Origin: Chloroflexota bacterium
GTDB taxonomy: Bacteria > Chloroflexota > UBA4733
DNA length: 18,447 bases
Reading direction: 5' to 3'
NCBI GenBank assembly: GCA_023381895.1
Contig: JAMCTA010000137.1
Span: 1 to 18,447 of the forward strand
The position numbers and the translations under genes were made by a program. Below the pieces are notes generated by a model. That model did not search any database, had not been told where the DNA came from, and worked only from the letters and a program-made list of their open reading frames with translations. This document shows positions 8,198 to 16,101 of the stretch, piece after piece (positions within the stretch are counted from its first letter, which is position 1; every line of letters begins with the position of its first letter).

Positions 8198-9043
8198 TTA
8201 GCGACGCCACGCGACGCGGTCCCCGAGAGCTTTGCGGAGGTAGCGCTGGCTCATCGTTGCCGCCTCGCGCGGTGGGCGAGGAGCGCGCGGCGTCCCGTCG
8301 AGCTCGACGTTCACCCAGCCGGCAAAGGAGTCCTCAAGCAAGATATTCAGCAGCGCCGGGATCGGCAGCACCCCGCTGCCCACCGGCACATAGTTGACGT
8401 ACCCGGTCGCGTCGATCTCCTTGCCGTCAGCGCTGTGCTCGTACGAGCCACCCCAATCTTTGAGGTGCACGTGCGTAATGCGCGTGCGGTAGGTCTGCAG
8501 CACTTCCAGGATGTCACTGCCCCCCTTGGCAATCTGACCCGTGTCCGGCGCAAACCCGACGTCCTCCGGGTTGAGCAACTCCATGATGGTGTCGATGTCC
8601 TCCCGCGTCTCAATGGCCGTGCCCGTGTGGGGATGCAGCCCCGTCGCCAGCCCCCGATCCCGACAGTAGCGACCGATACGGTTGAGCGCTGCAGCCAGTC
8701 GGCGGAACTGCTCAGTGGTATAACCCATAACTGGTCGCCGACCGCAGGCCAGCACCAGGGTCTCACCACCCACGGCCTTCAGCGCCTCGGCTTCGCGGCG
8801 GGCCGCTGCCATGTCAGTCTCCGCTGTCGCCGGATCGATCCAGGTCTTGCCGCAGTAGGCGGCGCCGGTCGGAATGCCATAGCGCTCAACGAGGACGCGG
8901 TAGCCTCCCGGCTTGGCATCCCAATCCAGGATGGTCTGACCAAAGGTCTCGAAGCCGAGGTAGCCCAACTCCGCCGTCTCTCGATACGCCTGCTCCACGT
9001 TACCAGGAATACCCCAGGTGATCCCGGTGTGACCTATCTTCAC
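8198..9043 (-). CDS. Sugar phosphate isomerase/epimerase-like TIM-barrel protein (IolE-like)
   Basis: The 281-residue protein belongs to the xylose-isomerase-like TIM-barrel superfamily (sugar phosphate isomerase/epimerase, IolE, hexulose epimerases). Candidate divalent-metal ligands sit at barrel strand ends: H137/H139 with E145 (GLHPHTGTAIETRED), D167 (FAPDTGQ), H191/H193 (THVHLKDW) and E247 (VNVELDG). Members isomerise, epimerise or dehydrate sugars and inososes, or cleave 3-keto-glycosides, so the exact reaction is open. It is the last gene of the leftward operon, 75 bases after an oxidoreductase gene. The start is a GTG giving the typical MKIGHTG opening; the ribosome site is not obvious. 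Confidence 0.88.
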   Translation of the reverse strand: MKIGHTGITWGIPGNVEQAYRETAELGYLGFETFGQTILDWDAKPGGYRVLVERYGIPTGAAYCGKTWIDPATAETDMAAARREAEALKAVGGETLVLACGRRPVMGYTTEQFRRLAAALNRIGRYCRDRGLATGLHPHTGTAIETREDIDTIMELLNPEDVGFAPDTGQIAKGGSDILEVLQTYRTRITHVHLKDWGGSYEHSADGKEIDATGYVNYVPVGSGVLPIPALLNILLEDSFAGWVNVELDGTPRAPRPPREAATMSQRYLRKALGDRVAWRR

Positions 9044-9118
9044 CTCTTCACTACCCCTGTCTCCCCTTCACATAGTGGCTACCGCGAGTACGCGCTTCCA
9101 GCCCAGAGCAGCGCCCGC

Positions 9119-10186
9119 CTACCCTGATGATGACATCTTGGCCGCAAGATAGCGTGTCAAAGGATGATCGCTGACCTCGACGGGAAGAGTGATCCGCTGA
9201 TGGCGAAAGCCCGACTCGACGATTGCCACCAGCACTTCGAGGGTTGCTCGCGCCGACGCGCCGCTCAGAAGATGGGGCGTCCTGTGCTCGATACTCTCAA
9301 TGAGCGCTCGCACTTCGGCAGCAAAGGCATTCACTGGCGGAAGACTCATCTCTTGCCAATCGGTGGCACCTTGGGACCAGTAGCGCAAGAACTGGGGTGC
9401 AGAAGGTCGAGGATCGCCACTCACGTCGATGCGACCGGTCGAGCCGGTGATCTGTGCCCTTTGATACCCGGCGGACCGCGCCGCGCGGCCGGTTTCAAGC
9501 AAGCCGTGCACCTCGTTGGCGAATTCGATCTGGGCCAGACTACCTCCTTCAACAGGATGCCCGTACCTTGTCTGGCTCTCGTACCAGTGCTGGTAACCTA
9601 CCGTTGAGGTGTTGCGAACTGCGGGTAGTGTGAGATCGACCTGACCAAACACCCAGGAGACCTTCACGTCGCCAGCAATGAAGCGCATAAGGTCCACGCC
9701 GTGCGTCCCATCGCTCCACAGGTCCCCAGCGCAGCTCAGCCGGATCTCTTCCACCGTGCCGATCTTCCCGGCGTGAATGAGCTCGCGTGCGAGTGCGTAG
9801 CGCGGCTCGAAGCGGCGCTGATGGCCAACGATCAGCACTGACCGGTGCTGGTCAGCTGCAGCGACCATCGCGTCTGCTTCTGCCAGTGTGAGTGCCGCCG
9901 GCTTCTCGCACAGGATGCCGCGCACTCCGGCCTCAGCTGCAACAACTGCTTGGGGCGCGTGCAGCGCCGGCCAGGTGCAGATACTCACGATGTCAGGGCG
10001 GACCTCGCGGAGCATCACCGTATAGTCACGAAAGCGCTGCGCAATCCCATACTGGTCACAGAAGCCGGTGAGCGCCTCTGCACTGACGTCCGCTGCGGCA
10101 ACAATTGCGCAGTCCGGTACTTCCCCATAGCCCTTTGCGTGCGCCCGAGCGATACCGCCACAGCCGATCACCGCAACGCGATACAT
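9119..10186 (-). CDS. Gfo/Idh/MocA family oxidoreductase (second in operon)
   Basis: From the ATG at 10186 the protein has 355 residues. The Rossmann fold starts with AVIGCGGIARAHAKGY (5-20), the hallmark CEKP lies at 93-96, and the catalytic region has DGTHGVDL (159-166). These NAD(P)-dependent enzymes oxidise a hydroxyl of sugars, inositols or glycosides. An open frame continues upstream but lacks homology; the ATG is preceded by GGAGG seven bases away, which decides the start. It lies 46 bases after one TIM-barrel gene and 75 bases before another. Its C-terminus (LSGASARATLEVLVAIVES) parallels that of the other oxidoreductase and of the remnant at 17466-17726, so all three are paralogues. 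Confidence 0.93.
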   Translation of the reverse strand: MYRVAVIGCGGIARAHAKGYGEVPDCAIVAAADVSAEALTGFCDQYGIAQRFRDYTVMLREVRPDIVSICTWPALHAPQAVVAAEAGVRGILCEKPAALTLAEADAMVAAADQHRSVLIVGHQRRFEPRYALARELIHAGKIGTVEEIRLSCAGDLWSDGTHGVDLMRFIAGDVKVSWVFGQVDLTLPAVRNTSTVGYQHWYESQTRYGHPVEGGSLAQIEFANEVHGLLETGRAARSAGYQRAQITGSTGRIDVSGDPRPSAPQFLRYWSQGATDWQEMSLPPVNAFAAEVRALIESIEHRTPHLLSGASARATLEVLVAIVESGFRHQRITLPVEVSDHPLTRYLAAKMSSSG

Positions 10187-10232
10187 ACGTCCGCCTCCAA
10201 CCGCATCCCAGACCGAACTCAGCGCAAACGCA

Positions 10233-11045
10233 CTACTGCAGATAGGCGTGTAGATGCTCACGCATCCAGACAACACTCTGCTGAGCGAGTGGCCAGAGGT
10301 CCGTGCCACGCGGCGGCTCGATCTCAAGGCAGAGTACGAGGTTGGTGGGATTAGGCGCCTGCGCTGCCAGGAGCTCGACACAGGCCGCCACGTTGACGTC
10401 GCCTTCGCCAGTGCCGCAGCCCACCAGTGAGAGTAATCCCTGGTGCTTGGGGCGGACGAAGAGGTCCTTGATGTGGGTAGCGACGGTGTACGACGCCAGG
10501 GCCGCCGTTGCTTCCTCGGGTTCCTCGATTACGGCATAGGCGTTGCCGGTATCGAGCCGCGCACCTAAACCAGGGCTGTTCACGCGCCGGATGATCGCGG
10601 CAACTTCGTGACCGCGATAGTCGGCATGATTTTCCAACGCCAGCACGACGCCTTCGCTCGCTGCCGCCTGCGCCAGTGGCGTCAACGCTGCCACCATGCG
10701 GTCGAGTTGCTCCGCCAGGGGCGGTTCGCGGCGCCAGCGGTCGGAACCGGAGGCTGTGCCGATGACCGTGATGCCAAGGGGCTTGCAACACGTCCGGATG
10801 AAAGAGACGAGACTTTCCGTCCGCTGCTCCGCCCCATTGGCGATGAACGCATCCCCCCAGGACGTCTCGAGTGACAGGCGAGCTGCCTCAGCAGTCTTGC
10901 CGATCGCCGCAAGCAACGCCGGGTCATCTTGAGCTGGTCCGAGCCCGAGCCCGAGCGTGTCTATCTGCAAGGCCCTTGCCCGATCGATTGCGGCGAGTGG
11001 ATCTCGCCCGGTACCCAGCGAGTGTTGCACGATTCCTAAACGCAT
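10233..11045 (-). CDS. Sugar phosphate isomerase/epimerase-like TIM-barrel protein
   Basis: The 270-residue protein is a xylose-isomerase-like TIM barrel. Predicted metal ligands are E138 (LALENHADYRGHE), D165 (ARLDTGNAY), H191 (ATHIKDL) and E241 or E243 (CLEIEPP), the usual E-D-H-E set. It differs clearly from the 281-residue barrel later in the operon, so they probably act on different substrates or steps. The start ATG is preceded by AGGGAGG five bases away. It follows the first oxidoreductase gene by 21 bases. The likely job is conversion or lyase/epimerase action on the keto product of a Gfo/Idh/MocA enzyme; this is inferred from the pairing. Confidence 0.9.
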   Translation of the reverse strand: MRLGIVQHSLGTGRDPLAAIDRARALQIDTLGLGLGPAQDDPALLAAIGKTAEAARLSLETSWGDAFIANGAEQRTESLVSFIRTCCKPLGITVIGTASGSDRWRREPPLAEQLDRMVAALTPLAQAAASEGVVLALENHADYRGHEVAAIIRRVNSPGLGARLDTGNAYAVIEEPEEATAALASYTVATHIKDLFVRPKHQGLLSLVGCGTGEGDVNVAACVELLAAQAPNPTNLVLCLEIEPPRGTDLWPLAQQSVVWMREHLHAYLQ

Positions 11046-11066
11046 GCCGTCCTCCCTGTTTCAGCT

Positions 11067-12179
11067 TCAGTACGCTGCCACTCCATGAGTAGCCTGATCA
11101 CTTTCAGGCTCCGACTGCTGACGCAAGTCAAAGAGCGGATTGTCTGCCATGACAAGGGGAAGATGAACAACTCCCCGCCGGCGAGCTGACTCGTATAGAG
11201 CGAGCAAGATCTCCAGAGTGGCACGTGCGCTCTCTGCGGCCAGCGGGTGATGCGTGCCATCCTCGAGACAGCGGAGCATCACACGAATCTCCTCGGCGAA
11301 GGGCGGGAGATGCAGCGCATCGCCACCTACCGGCCAGGGCAACGCAACCTCCTCCTGCTCTCCCCCTCGACGGAGGGTGACAAATGGCTGATCCTCTTCG
11401 ACCCCATCTCCGCCTACCACCAGCTCGCCCTTGGTGCCGCGGAGAACGATCCGATGGTAGTTCGGACCCGTCACACCGCGCTGGAGGCCTTCCAGCTTGC
11501 CATCACGACGCACGCCGCCATCGAGCAGTAGACAGTAGACGCCGTGAGCAAAGGCAATCCATCCGAAAGCAGCAGTCTCAACCGGATGGCCCCAACCGTG
11601 GCGCCGGACACTATCGTCGATCTGGCCGATGACCCAAGCAGCAGGCTGGTCATCGAGAAAAAAGCGCACGAGGTCGATCGTATGCGTGCCATCCACCAGC
11701 AAGCTTGATCCTGGATGGCCTATTGCTTCGATACTGGTCACGTCGCCGATCCGTCCGACTTCGAGCGCACGTTTGGTGGCAACGTATTGGGCGCCGAAGC
11801 GCCGCTGATGACCGATGACGAGCAACGTGTTACTGACCGTACAAGCGGCGATCATGGCATCCGCATCCGGCAAGGTTAAGGCGATTGGCTTCTCACAGAG
11901 AATTGCCCGCGGCCGGTAGGGCGCTACTGCTAGAACGATGGGCGCGTGCAGCGGATGATGCGTGCAGACTGAGACGACGTCCGGCTTCTCCCGCTCGAGC
12001 ATCTCCTCCAGGGCGAGGTAGCGCCCTGGAATGCCGAACTCCTGGCCAAATGCTTGCACCGCCTCTGGAGACACGTCCGTGCACGCCACGACCTCGACGT
12101 CAGCCTGGGCACGGTACCCGCGTGCGTGCGCGTGCGCAATGCGTCCGCAGCCAATGATGGCAGCACGATAAGCCGCCAC
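11067..12179 (-). CDS. Gfo/Idh/MocA family oxidoreductase (first in operon)
   Basis: The 370-residue protein shows the Rossmann motif AAIIGCGRIAHAHARGY (6-22), the hallmark CEKP at 95-98 and the catalytic segment VDGTHTIDL (162-170). It is paralogous to the 355-residue enzyme downstream; both read GHQRRF after the dinucleotide-binding domain and share SARATLE(V/I)L near the C-terminus. The gene begins with GTG directly after the TAG stop of the sugar-binding protein gene, with no base between. AAGGGAG eight bases upstream serves as ribosome site inside the preceding gene, which implies tight co-expression. The substrate is likely the imported saccharide or a derivative. Confidence 0.92.
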   Translation of the reverse strand: MAAYRAAIIGCGRIAHAHARGYRAQADVEVVACTDVSPEAVQAFGQEFGIPGRYLALEEMLEREKPDVVSVCTHHPLHAPIVLAVAPYRPRAILCEKPIALTLPDADAMIAACTVSNTLLVIGHQRRFGAQYVATKRALEVGRIGDVTSIEAIGHPGSSLLVDGTHTIDLVRFFLDDQPAAWVIGQIDDSVRRHGWGHPVETAAFGWIAFAHGVYCLLLDGGVRRDGKLEGLQRGVTGPNYHRIVLRGTKGELVVGGDGVEEDQPFVTLRRGGEQEEVALPWPVGGDALHLPPFAEEIRVMLRCLEDGTHHPLAAESARATLEILLALYESARRRGVVHLPLVMADNPLFDLRQQSEPESDQATHGVAAY

Positions 12180-13673
12180 CTAGCTTGCTCCCTTGTACTT
12201 ATCAAGCACTCCCTGGGCCACCGTCTGGAACTGCTCTAGCGCGGTGTTAATGTCGGTCTTCCCCTGGACAGAATTGAGCAAGAGGGTCGAGTAGGCGGAG
12301 CCGGGGATCTCCTGCCAGCCGAGGACCGACGGCACCACGAAGTAGGCATTCTGCAACACCGTGATGTAGGTGCTGACTCCGGGATCCTGCGCGTGCTTGG
12401 TGAAATAGGGTGAGTTCTTGTAACCCGGTAGAAAGCCGTTGATCTCTGCCCAGGCATCTGTGCCCTCGGGAGAACCGCCCATCCACTGCAGCACCGTCCA
12501 GGAGGCATCCGCCCGCTTCGCCTCTCCGGGGATGCTCATGGCCCACCCCCCAAGCCAGCCCGGGTCTGGCTTCACACCGTTAGCCACCGGCATGACACTC
12601 AGCTCGAGATCACCGGCGAATTCAGAGCTCTTGGCCAGGTTCACAGCCTGTGTGTAGTTAGCGGAGACCATAGGTCCCATTGCCAAGTAGCCAAGCGCCA
12701 TAGCACCGGTGTAGCCGTTCTTTCCCCAGGTGCCTGAGAACTTCTGGATGACGTCATAGCCACCGAAGTTATCCGCGTATTGCTTCATCCACGTCAGCGC
12801 GGCAACGTTGCCGGGCTGAGTCATGAGCAGCTTGCTCGGATCCTTCGGATCGAGCCACCCGCCGCCAAACACAGCGAAGTAGGTCGTGAGAGAGTTCGCC
12901 GGGCCATAGGTCATCCAGGGTGGGAAGATGCCCAGCCGCTTGACCGCGGCACCAGTCTTCTGGAACAGCTTCTGATTCGCGGCGTCCAGCTCGTTGATGG
13001 TGGCAGGAGGCTTGTCGATACCTACTTGCTGGAGCAGGGACTTGTTGGAGACCAGCGGAAAGTTAGGATCGACTTCAATTGGCAGCACGTACTGACTGCC
13101 CTTGAAGAGACTGCCCTCCCAGGCTGGCTTGAAGAAGTTGCTTGCCGAGAGCTTCGCCGCGTGGATATCAGCGTCGAGGTTCTTTATGAGCTGCTTGTTG
13201 GCCCAATCCTGCGGCCAGCCTCCTTCCGGTGGTATGAAGACAAGGTCCGGTGGTGTTCCCGCGGCGGCCGCCGTGAGGAACTTCTGCGGGAATGGCGCCG
13301 TCACCAGCTCGGCCTTGACACTGGGATTCTTCGCTGCCAGAGCATCGAGGGACGCGGTGTAGCCCTTATCAATGGGACTCTGCGCACCCCAGCCAGGCTC
13401 CCAAACCTGCAGCAAGGAAGACTTCGCTCCAGGAGCTGCCACTGCCGCACTGCTTGACGTCGCCGCCTTGGAACTCGAGGTAGCGGCGGCCGCACTGGAA
13501 GACGTGCTCGTCGTGGCCTTAGGCGCTCCGGACGCGGCACTGGAACTCGTCTGAGCGGCGGTTCCAGACGCCCCACATGCTGAGAGTGCAATCACCGTGA
13601 AGCCGAGCTGCGCTCCGGCAAGGAGTGCCGCTCGACGCGACAAGCGCTGCGAGGAAGAGTTCGTAAAGGCCAT
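12180..13673 (-). CDS. ABC transporter extracellular sugar-binding lipoprotein
   Basis: The 497-residue protein starts at the ATG at 13673, preceded by GGAG seven bases upstream; an in-frame ATG at 13727 lacks such support. The signal has SRRAAL (12-17, Tat-like), a hydrophobic core and the lipobox ALSAC with Cys33. A Ser/Ala/Thr linker runs from about 36 to 85, then a family-1-type solute-binding fold (LLQVWEPGWG, PPDLVFIPPEGGWPQDW, GDLELSVMPVANG). It is the first gene of the catabolic operon, about 75 bases after the predicted transcription start in the 71-bp repeat. It should capture the operon's saccharide, but no permease gene accompanies it, so it must work with components encoded elsewhere. 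Confidence 0.93.
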   Translation of the reverse strand: MAFTNSSSQRLSRRAALLAGAQLGFTVIALSACGASGTAAQTSSSAASGAPKATTSTSSSAAAATSSSKAATSSSAAVAAPGAKSSLLQVWEPGWGAQSPIDKGYTASLDALAAKNPSVKAELVTAPFPQKFLTAAAAGTPPDLVFIPPEGGWPQDWANKQLIKNLDADIHAAKLSASNFFKPAWEGSLFKGSQYVLPIEVDPNFPLVSNKSLLQQVGIDKPPATINELDAANQKLFQKTGAAVKRLGIFPPWMTYGPANSLTTYFAVFGGGWLDPKDPSKLLMTQPGNVAALTWMKQYADNFGGYDVIQKFSGTWGKNGYTGAMALGYLAMGPMVSANYTQAVNLAKSSEFAGDLELSVMPVANGVKPDPGWLGGWAMSIPGEAKRADASWTVLQWMGGSPEGTDAWAEINGFLPGYKNSPYFTKHAQDPGVSTYITVLQNAYFVVPSVLGWQEIPGSAYSTLLLNSVQGKTDINTALEQFQTVAQGVLDKYKGAS

Positions 13674-13756
13674 CGCACTTCTCCATCTTTTTTCCGATAC
13701 GAGCCACCAGTTAGGGGTGCCGACCATAGGGGAAGGGGTGCCACTTGACAGGCTAG

Positions 13757-13786
13757 ACTATAGCACTGGATACTAGCATCTGTCAA
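13757..13786 (-). promoter_or_regulatory. Leftward promoter of the catabolic operon
   Basis: On the minus strand a perfect -35 TTGACA (13781-13786) and a -10 TATAGT (13757-13762, five of six consensus) are separated by 18 bases. The -35 lies within the palindrome at 13777-13792, so a bound repressor would block RNA polymerase. Confidence 0.65.
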
Positions 13787-13792
13787 CAGATG
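13777..13792. promoter_or_regulatory. 16-bp palindromic operator, copy 1
   Basis: CATCTGTCAACAGATG has two perfect 7-base half-sites around CA. Its core TGT-N2-ACA suits GntR-family (FadR-type) operators. A GntR/FCD regulator is encoded beside the second copy, making it the likely binder. Confidence 0.6.
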
Positions 13793-13867
13793 ACAGCACG
13801 TCTCACGCACGTACCAGGGTGAGGATGGTGCCGGGCCGCAGGAGTGCGGGCAGGCACGTTGCCACCC

Positions 13868-14139
13868 CTAGGCCCGGGCGGCTACAAAGCTTGCTCGCGT
13901 TCTCTCTCGAATCAGGTGTCGACCGAAGCCTGTCAATGCCCCGAGGATGTGGGAGACGAGCTTGCCCCTGGAGATCGCCGTGTCGAGTTGCTCAGTGAGG
14001 AGTTTGGAGTCGATTCCCCGCTCCTGGAGCGTGGTCATCCAGGCGATGCGGCACGCAGGGAGTAGTCCAGGCGAGCGAACTTCCAGACAACCAGGGTGTC
14101 ACCTTCCCGGAGGAAGTTCAGGGCCTGGGAGAGTCCTGA
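13868..14139 (-). pseudogene. Serine recombinase (resolvase/invertase family) remnant
   Basis: Two frames read on the minus strand give resolvase-like sequence. The first is ALNFLREGDTLVVWKFARLD, followed by YSL, ending at a TGA at 14035. The second, offset by one frame, gives TLQERGIDSKLLTEQLDT, then GKLVSHILGALTGFGRHLIRERTRA and a TAG at 13868. These match the DTLVVWxxDRLxRS and RERTxAG regions of Tn3-type resolvases. The catalytic Ser segment and helix-turn-helix end are missing, the expected DRLGR reads ARLDY, and a TAG lies at 14140. It is a dead fragment between copy 1 of the 71-bp repeat and the isomerase remnant, and may mark past mobile-element activity. Confidence 0.75.
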
Positions 14140-14158
14140 CTACTCTGCCGGTGTGCCA

Positions 14159-14497
14159 CTAGCTCTCTGCATTCACGGACCCCCTCTCTACGTTCACCGC
14201 CTGCAGGGTCCTGCTCACCGCCGCGTAGGCCCGCCGGTTGATCTCCTTGATGGGGAGCGCCCAGTATGCGGGGGCGGAACACCTCCACGGACGCAGCGCC
14301 GGTGAAGGCGGTGGCGCGGAAGTACCATAGAGTCGTGACCAGTGGCAGGATATCCTCCCCGGGGTACAGGCGGTCTGCATCCCGCAGCATGGTGGCTGGC
14401 CCTGGAGGATCGTTGACGTGCAGAATCACCTAGTGCTCGACGGCAGATGCACCCGTTGCACCACGCCGCCGGCTCCGACGACGCCAATCCGCACCAT
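14159..14497 (-). pseudogene. Gfo/Idh/MocA start joined to a TIM-barrel isomerase C-terminus (remnant)
   Basis: From the ATG at 14497 the sequence reads MVRIGVVGAGGVVQRVHLPS, a typical Gfo/Idh/MocA N-terminus, then meets a TGA. In another frame, from about 14431, it gives ILHVNDPPGPATMLRDADRL, then YPGEDILPL and AASVEVFRP, the C-terminal part of a sugar isomerase/epimerase barrel. One extra C in a run of five (about 14269-14273) shifts the frame; beyond it the sequence continues YWALPIKEINRRAYAAVSRT to the stop at 14159. So most of an oxidoreductase and the front of an isomerase were deleted, and the remainder has a frameshift. It lies 91 bases after the pseudogene of the sugar-binding protein. 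Confidence 0.7.
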
Positions 14498-14588
14498 CAG
14501 CCCACATCCTCTCGATCTCGCTGCTGTAACGTCCAAGCAGGATTGTGTGACCTCACCCTCAGCCTCCTATCATCCTCCATACGGGCAG

Positions 14589-16075
14589 TTAGAACGTGTA
14601 TTGTGGGGTGATGGCGTTGATCTGCTGCTGCACTTGCCCAAGCATTCCCCTGACATTTTGCCCCGCATAGATCGCGGAGATCGCTTTGCCGAGAATAGGC
14701 ATCATCCGATCGTAGTAGGGAACGTTGGGAACAGGGAACACCCCCGCTTGCACCACATCGACGATCGTGCTGTAATGTTGCGGAGGCTAGGAGCCCTGCT
14801 CCATAGTCTTGCGATACGCCGGATAGGCGCCAACGTTTCCAGGCAGAGAGCCACTCCCCAGCGCCAGGGCCTCGGCCTGTGACGAGCTGACGAACTTGAG
14901 CAGTTCCCAGGCCATGTCCTTCTGTTTCGTGTCGGCACCGATGCTCCAGGCCGCGCCGATTGCGCTCGCTGCCACCTTACCGGTAGATCCCTGGGACAAT
15001 GGCGCGATATCCCAGTCGAAGTGCGTGCCGATCTGCGTGCGCATGGCCAAGATCGCCCACGAGCCCTGCATCTGCATGGCTGTCAGGTTAGCGACAAACG
15101 GATTGCCGGCGCCTTTCGGCAACTCACCTGGGCCGGGCGCAACGTGCCACTTGGGCACCAGGTCGCGGAAGAACTCCAGGGTCGCGATGTTCTGGGGATC
15201 GTTGACGATACACTGCTTGAGGTCGCTCGACAGGACCTTCCCGCCGTTGGCCTCGAGGAAACCAAAGATGGGCCAGTCGTTGGGTAGGCCGCCGTATCCC
15301 CACTGTACCTGGTGGCCACTCTCCGATTTAGAGAAGTGCTTGGCGGTCGCTAACAGGTCATTGAAGGTCCACTTGCCATCCACTGGTGGGAGGGCAACGC
15401 CCGCTTTCTTGAACATGTCCTTGTTGTAGTAGATCATGAATATCGACCAGTCGAACGGCAAAGCCTGCACCTTCCCCTGCCACGTGCAGCTCGCCATCTC
15501 GACGCTGTTGAACTGAGCAAGGGGGATGATGATCCCGCGCGATGAATGGATCAAGCGGCACAGTCATCTCCTTGGCGGCTCGAGCGGCGATCATGTTCGT
15601 GAGGTTGAAGAAGACGTCGTACAGGGTGCCACTGGCCGCCCATGTGGGGATGGACGTCTCTAAGGCGCTGGAAAGCTCGGCCTGCACCTTCACGCCCGGG
15701 TGGGACTGTTCGAACTGCGCGGCGACCTTGTCCAATAGCTTGGCTCGACCTTGGTCCATGTCGCCGAAGACCCACCGGAGGGTCACCACCCCAGTCGCTA
15801 GAGCGGCGGTGGCCAACGTGGCGATACTAGGTCGCGATGACGTGGCCACTGCCACTACGCTGGTCGAGCTCACCTTTTGCGGTGTCGCACTGGTACTTGC
15901 CGGTGTGGTGGTAACGGCCTCCTCACTGTGCGCTGTCGTCGACGAAGCACTACTGCTGCTTGCCGTTGCCACTCCACAATGCAGCGAGCGACACCGCGCC
16001 GAGACTGGCGACGACGAGCGTCAGAAAGTGCCGGCGAGAGCTGAGAGTTCCGGCACAGAGCTGGGTTGGGTCCAC
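14589..16075 (-). pseudogene. ABC sugar-binding lipoprotein pseudogene with three lesions
   Basis: The gene starts at GTG 16075 with AGGAGG six bases upstream, 26 bases after the cupin gene. The signal has an excellent Tat motif (SRRHFL). At the expected lipobox (SLAA|C) one extra T shifts the frame; removing it gives CGVATASSSSASSTT. A second frameshift occurs near 15535 between TVPLDPFIARD and IIIPLAQFNSVEMASCTWQG. An amber codon at 14787-14789 interrupts the same frame, which then continues QHYSTIVDVVQAGVFPVPNV to a TAA at 14589. Together this would have been a binding protein of about 495 residues. Without repair it cannot make a secreted lipoprotein. It is not closely similar to the intact binding protein at 12180-13673. 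Confidence 0.88.
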
Positions 16076-16101
16076 TTGCGTCCTCCTCTACCGCTGCCAA
16101 T

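Larger units (their letters stand above)
13743..13813. repeat. 71-bp direct repeat, copy 1 (promoter/operator of the intact operon)
   Basis: Every base is identical to 17801-17871. The copy begins ACTTGACAGGCTAGACTATA and ends CTCACGCACGTA. It contains a 16-bp palindrome and promoter elements facing both ways. This copy lies 69 bases upstream of the sugar-binding protein gene. The flanking sequences on both sides differ from those of copy 2. Confidence 0.97.

Noticed and set aside
8135..9127. A 330-codon plus-strand open frame
   Set aside because: It lies antisense to the TIM-barrel gene with complete metal-ligand motifs; the length is a by-product of GC-rich codon use.
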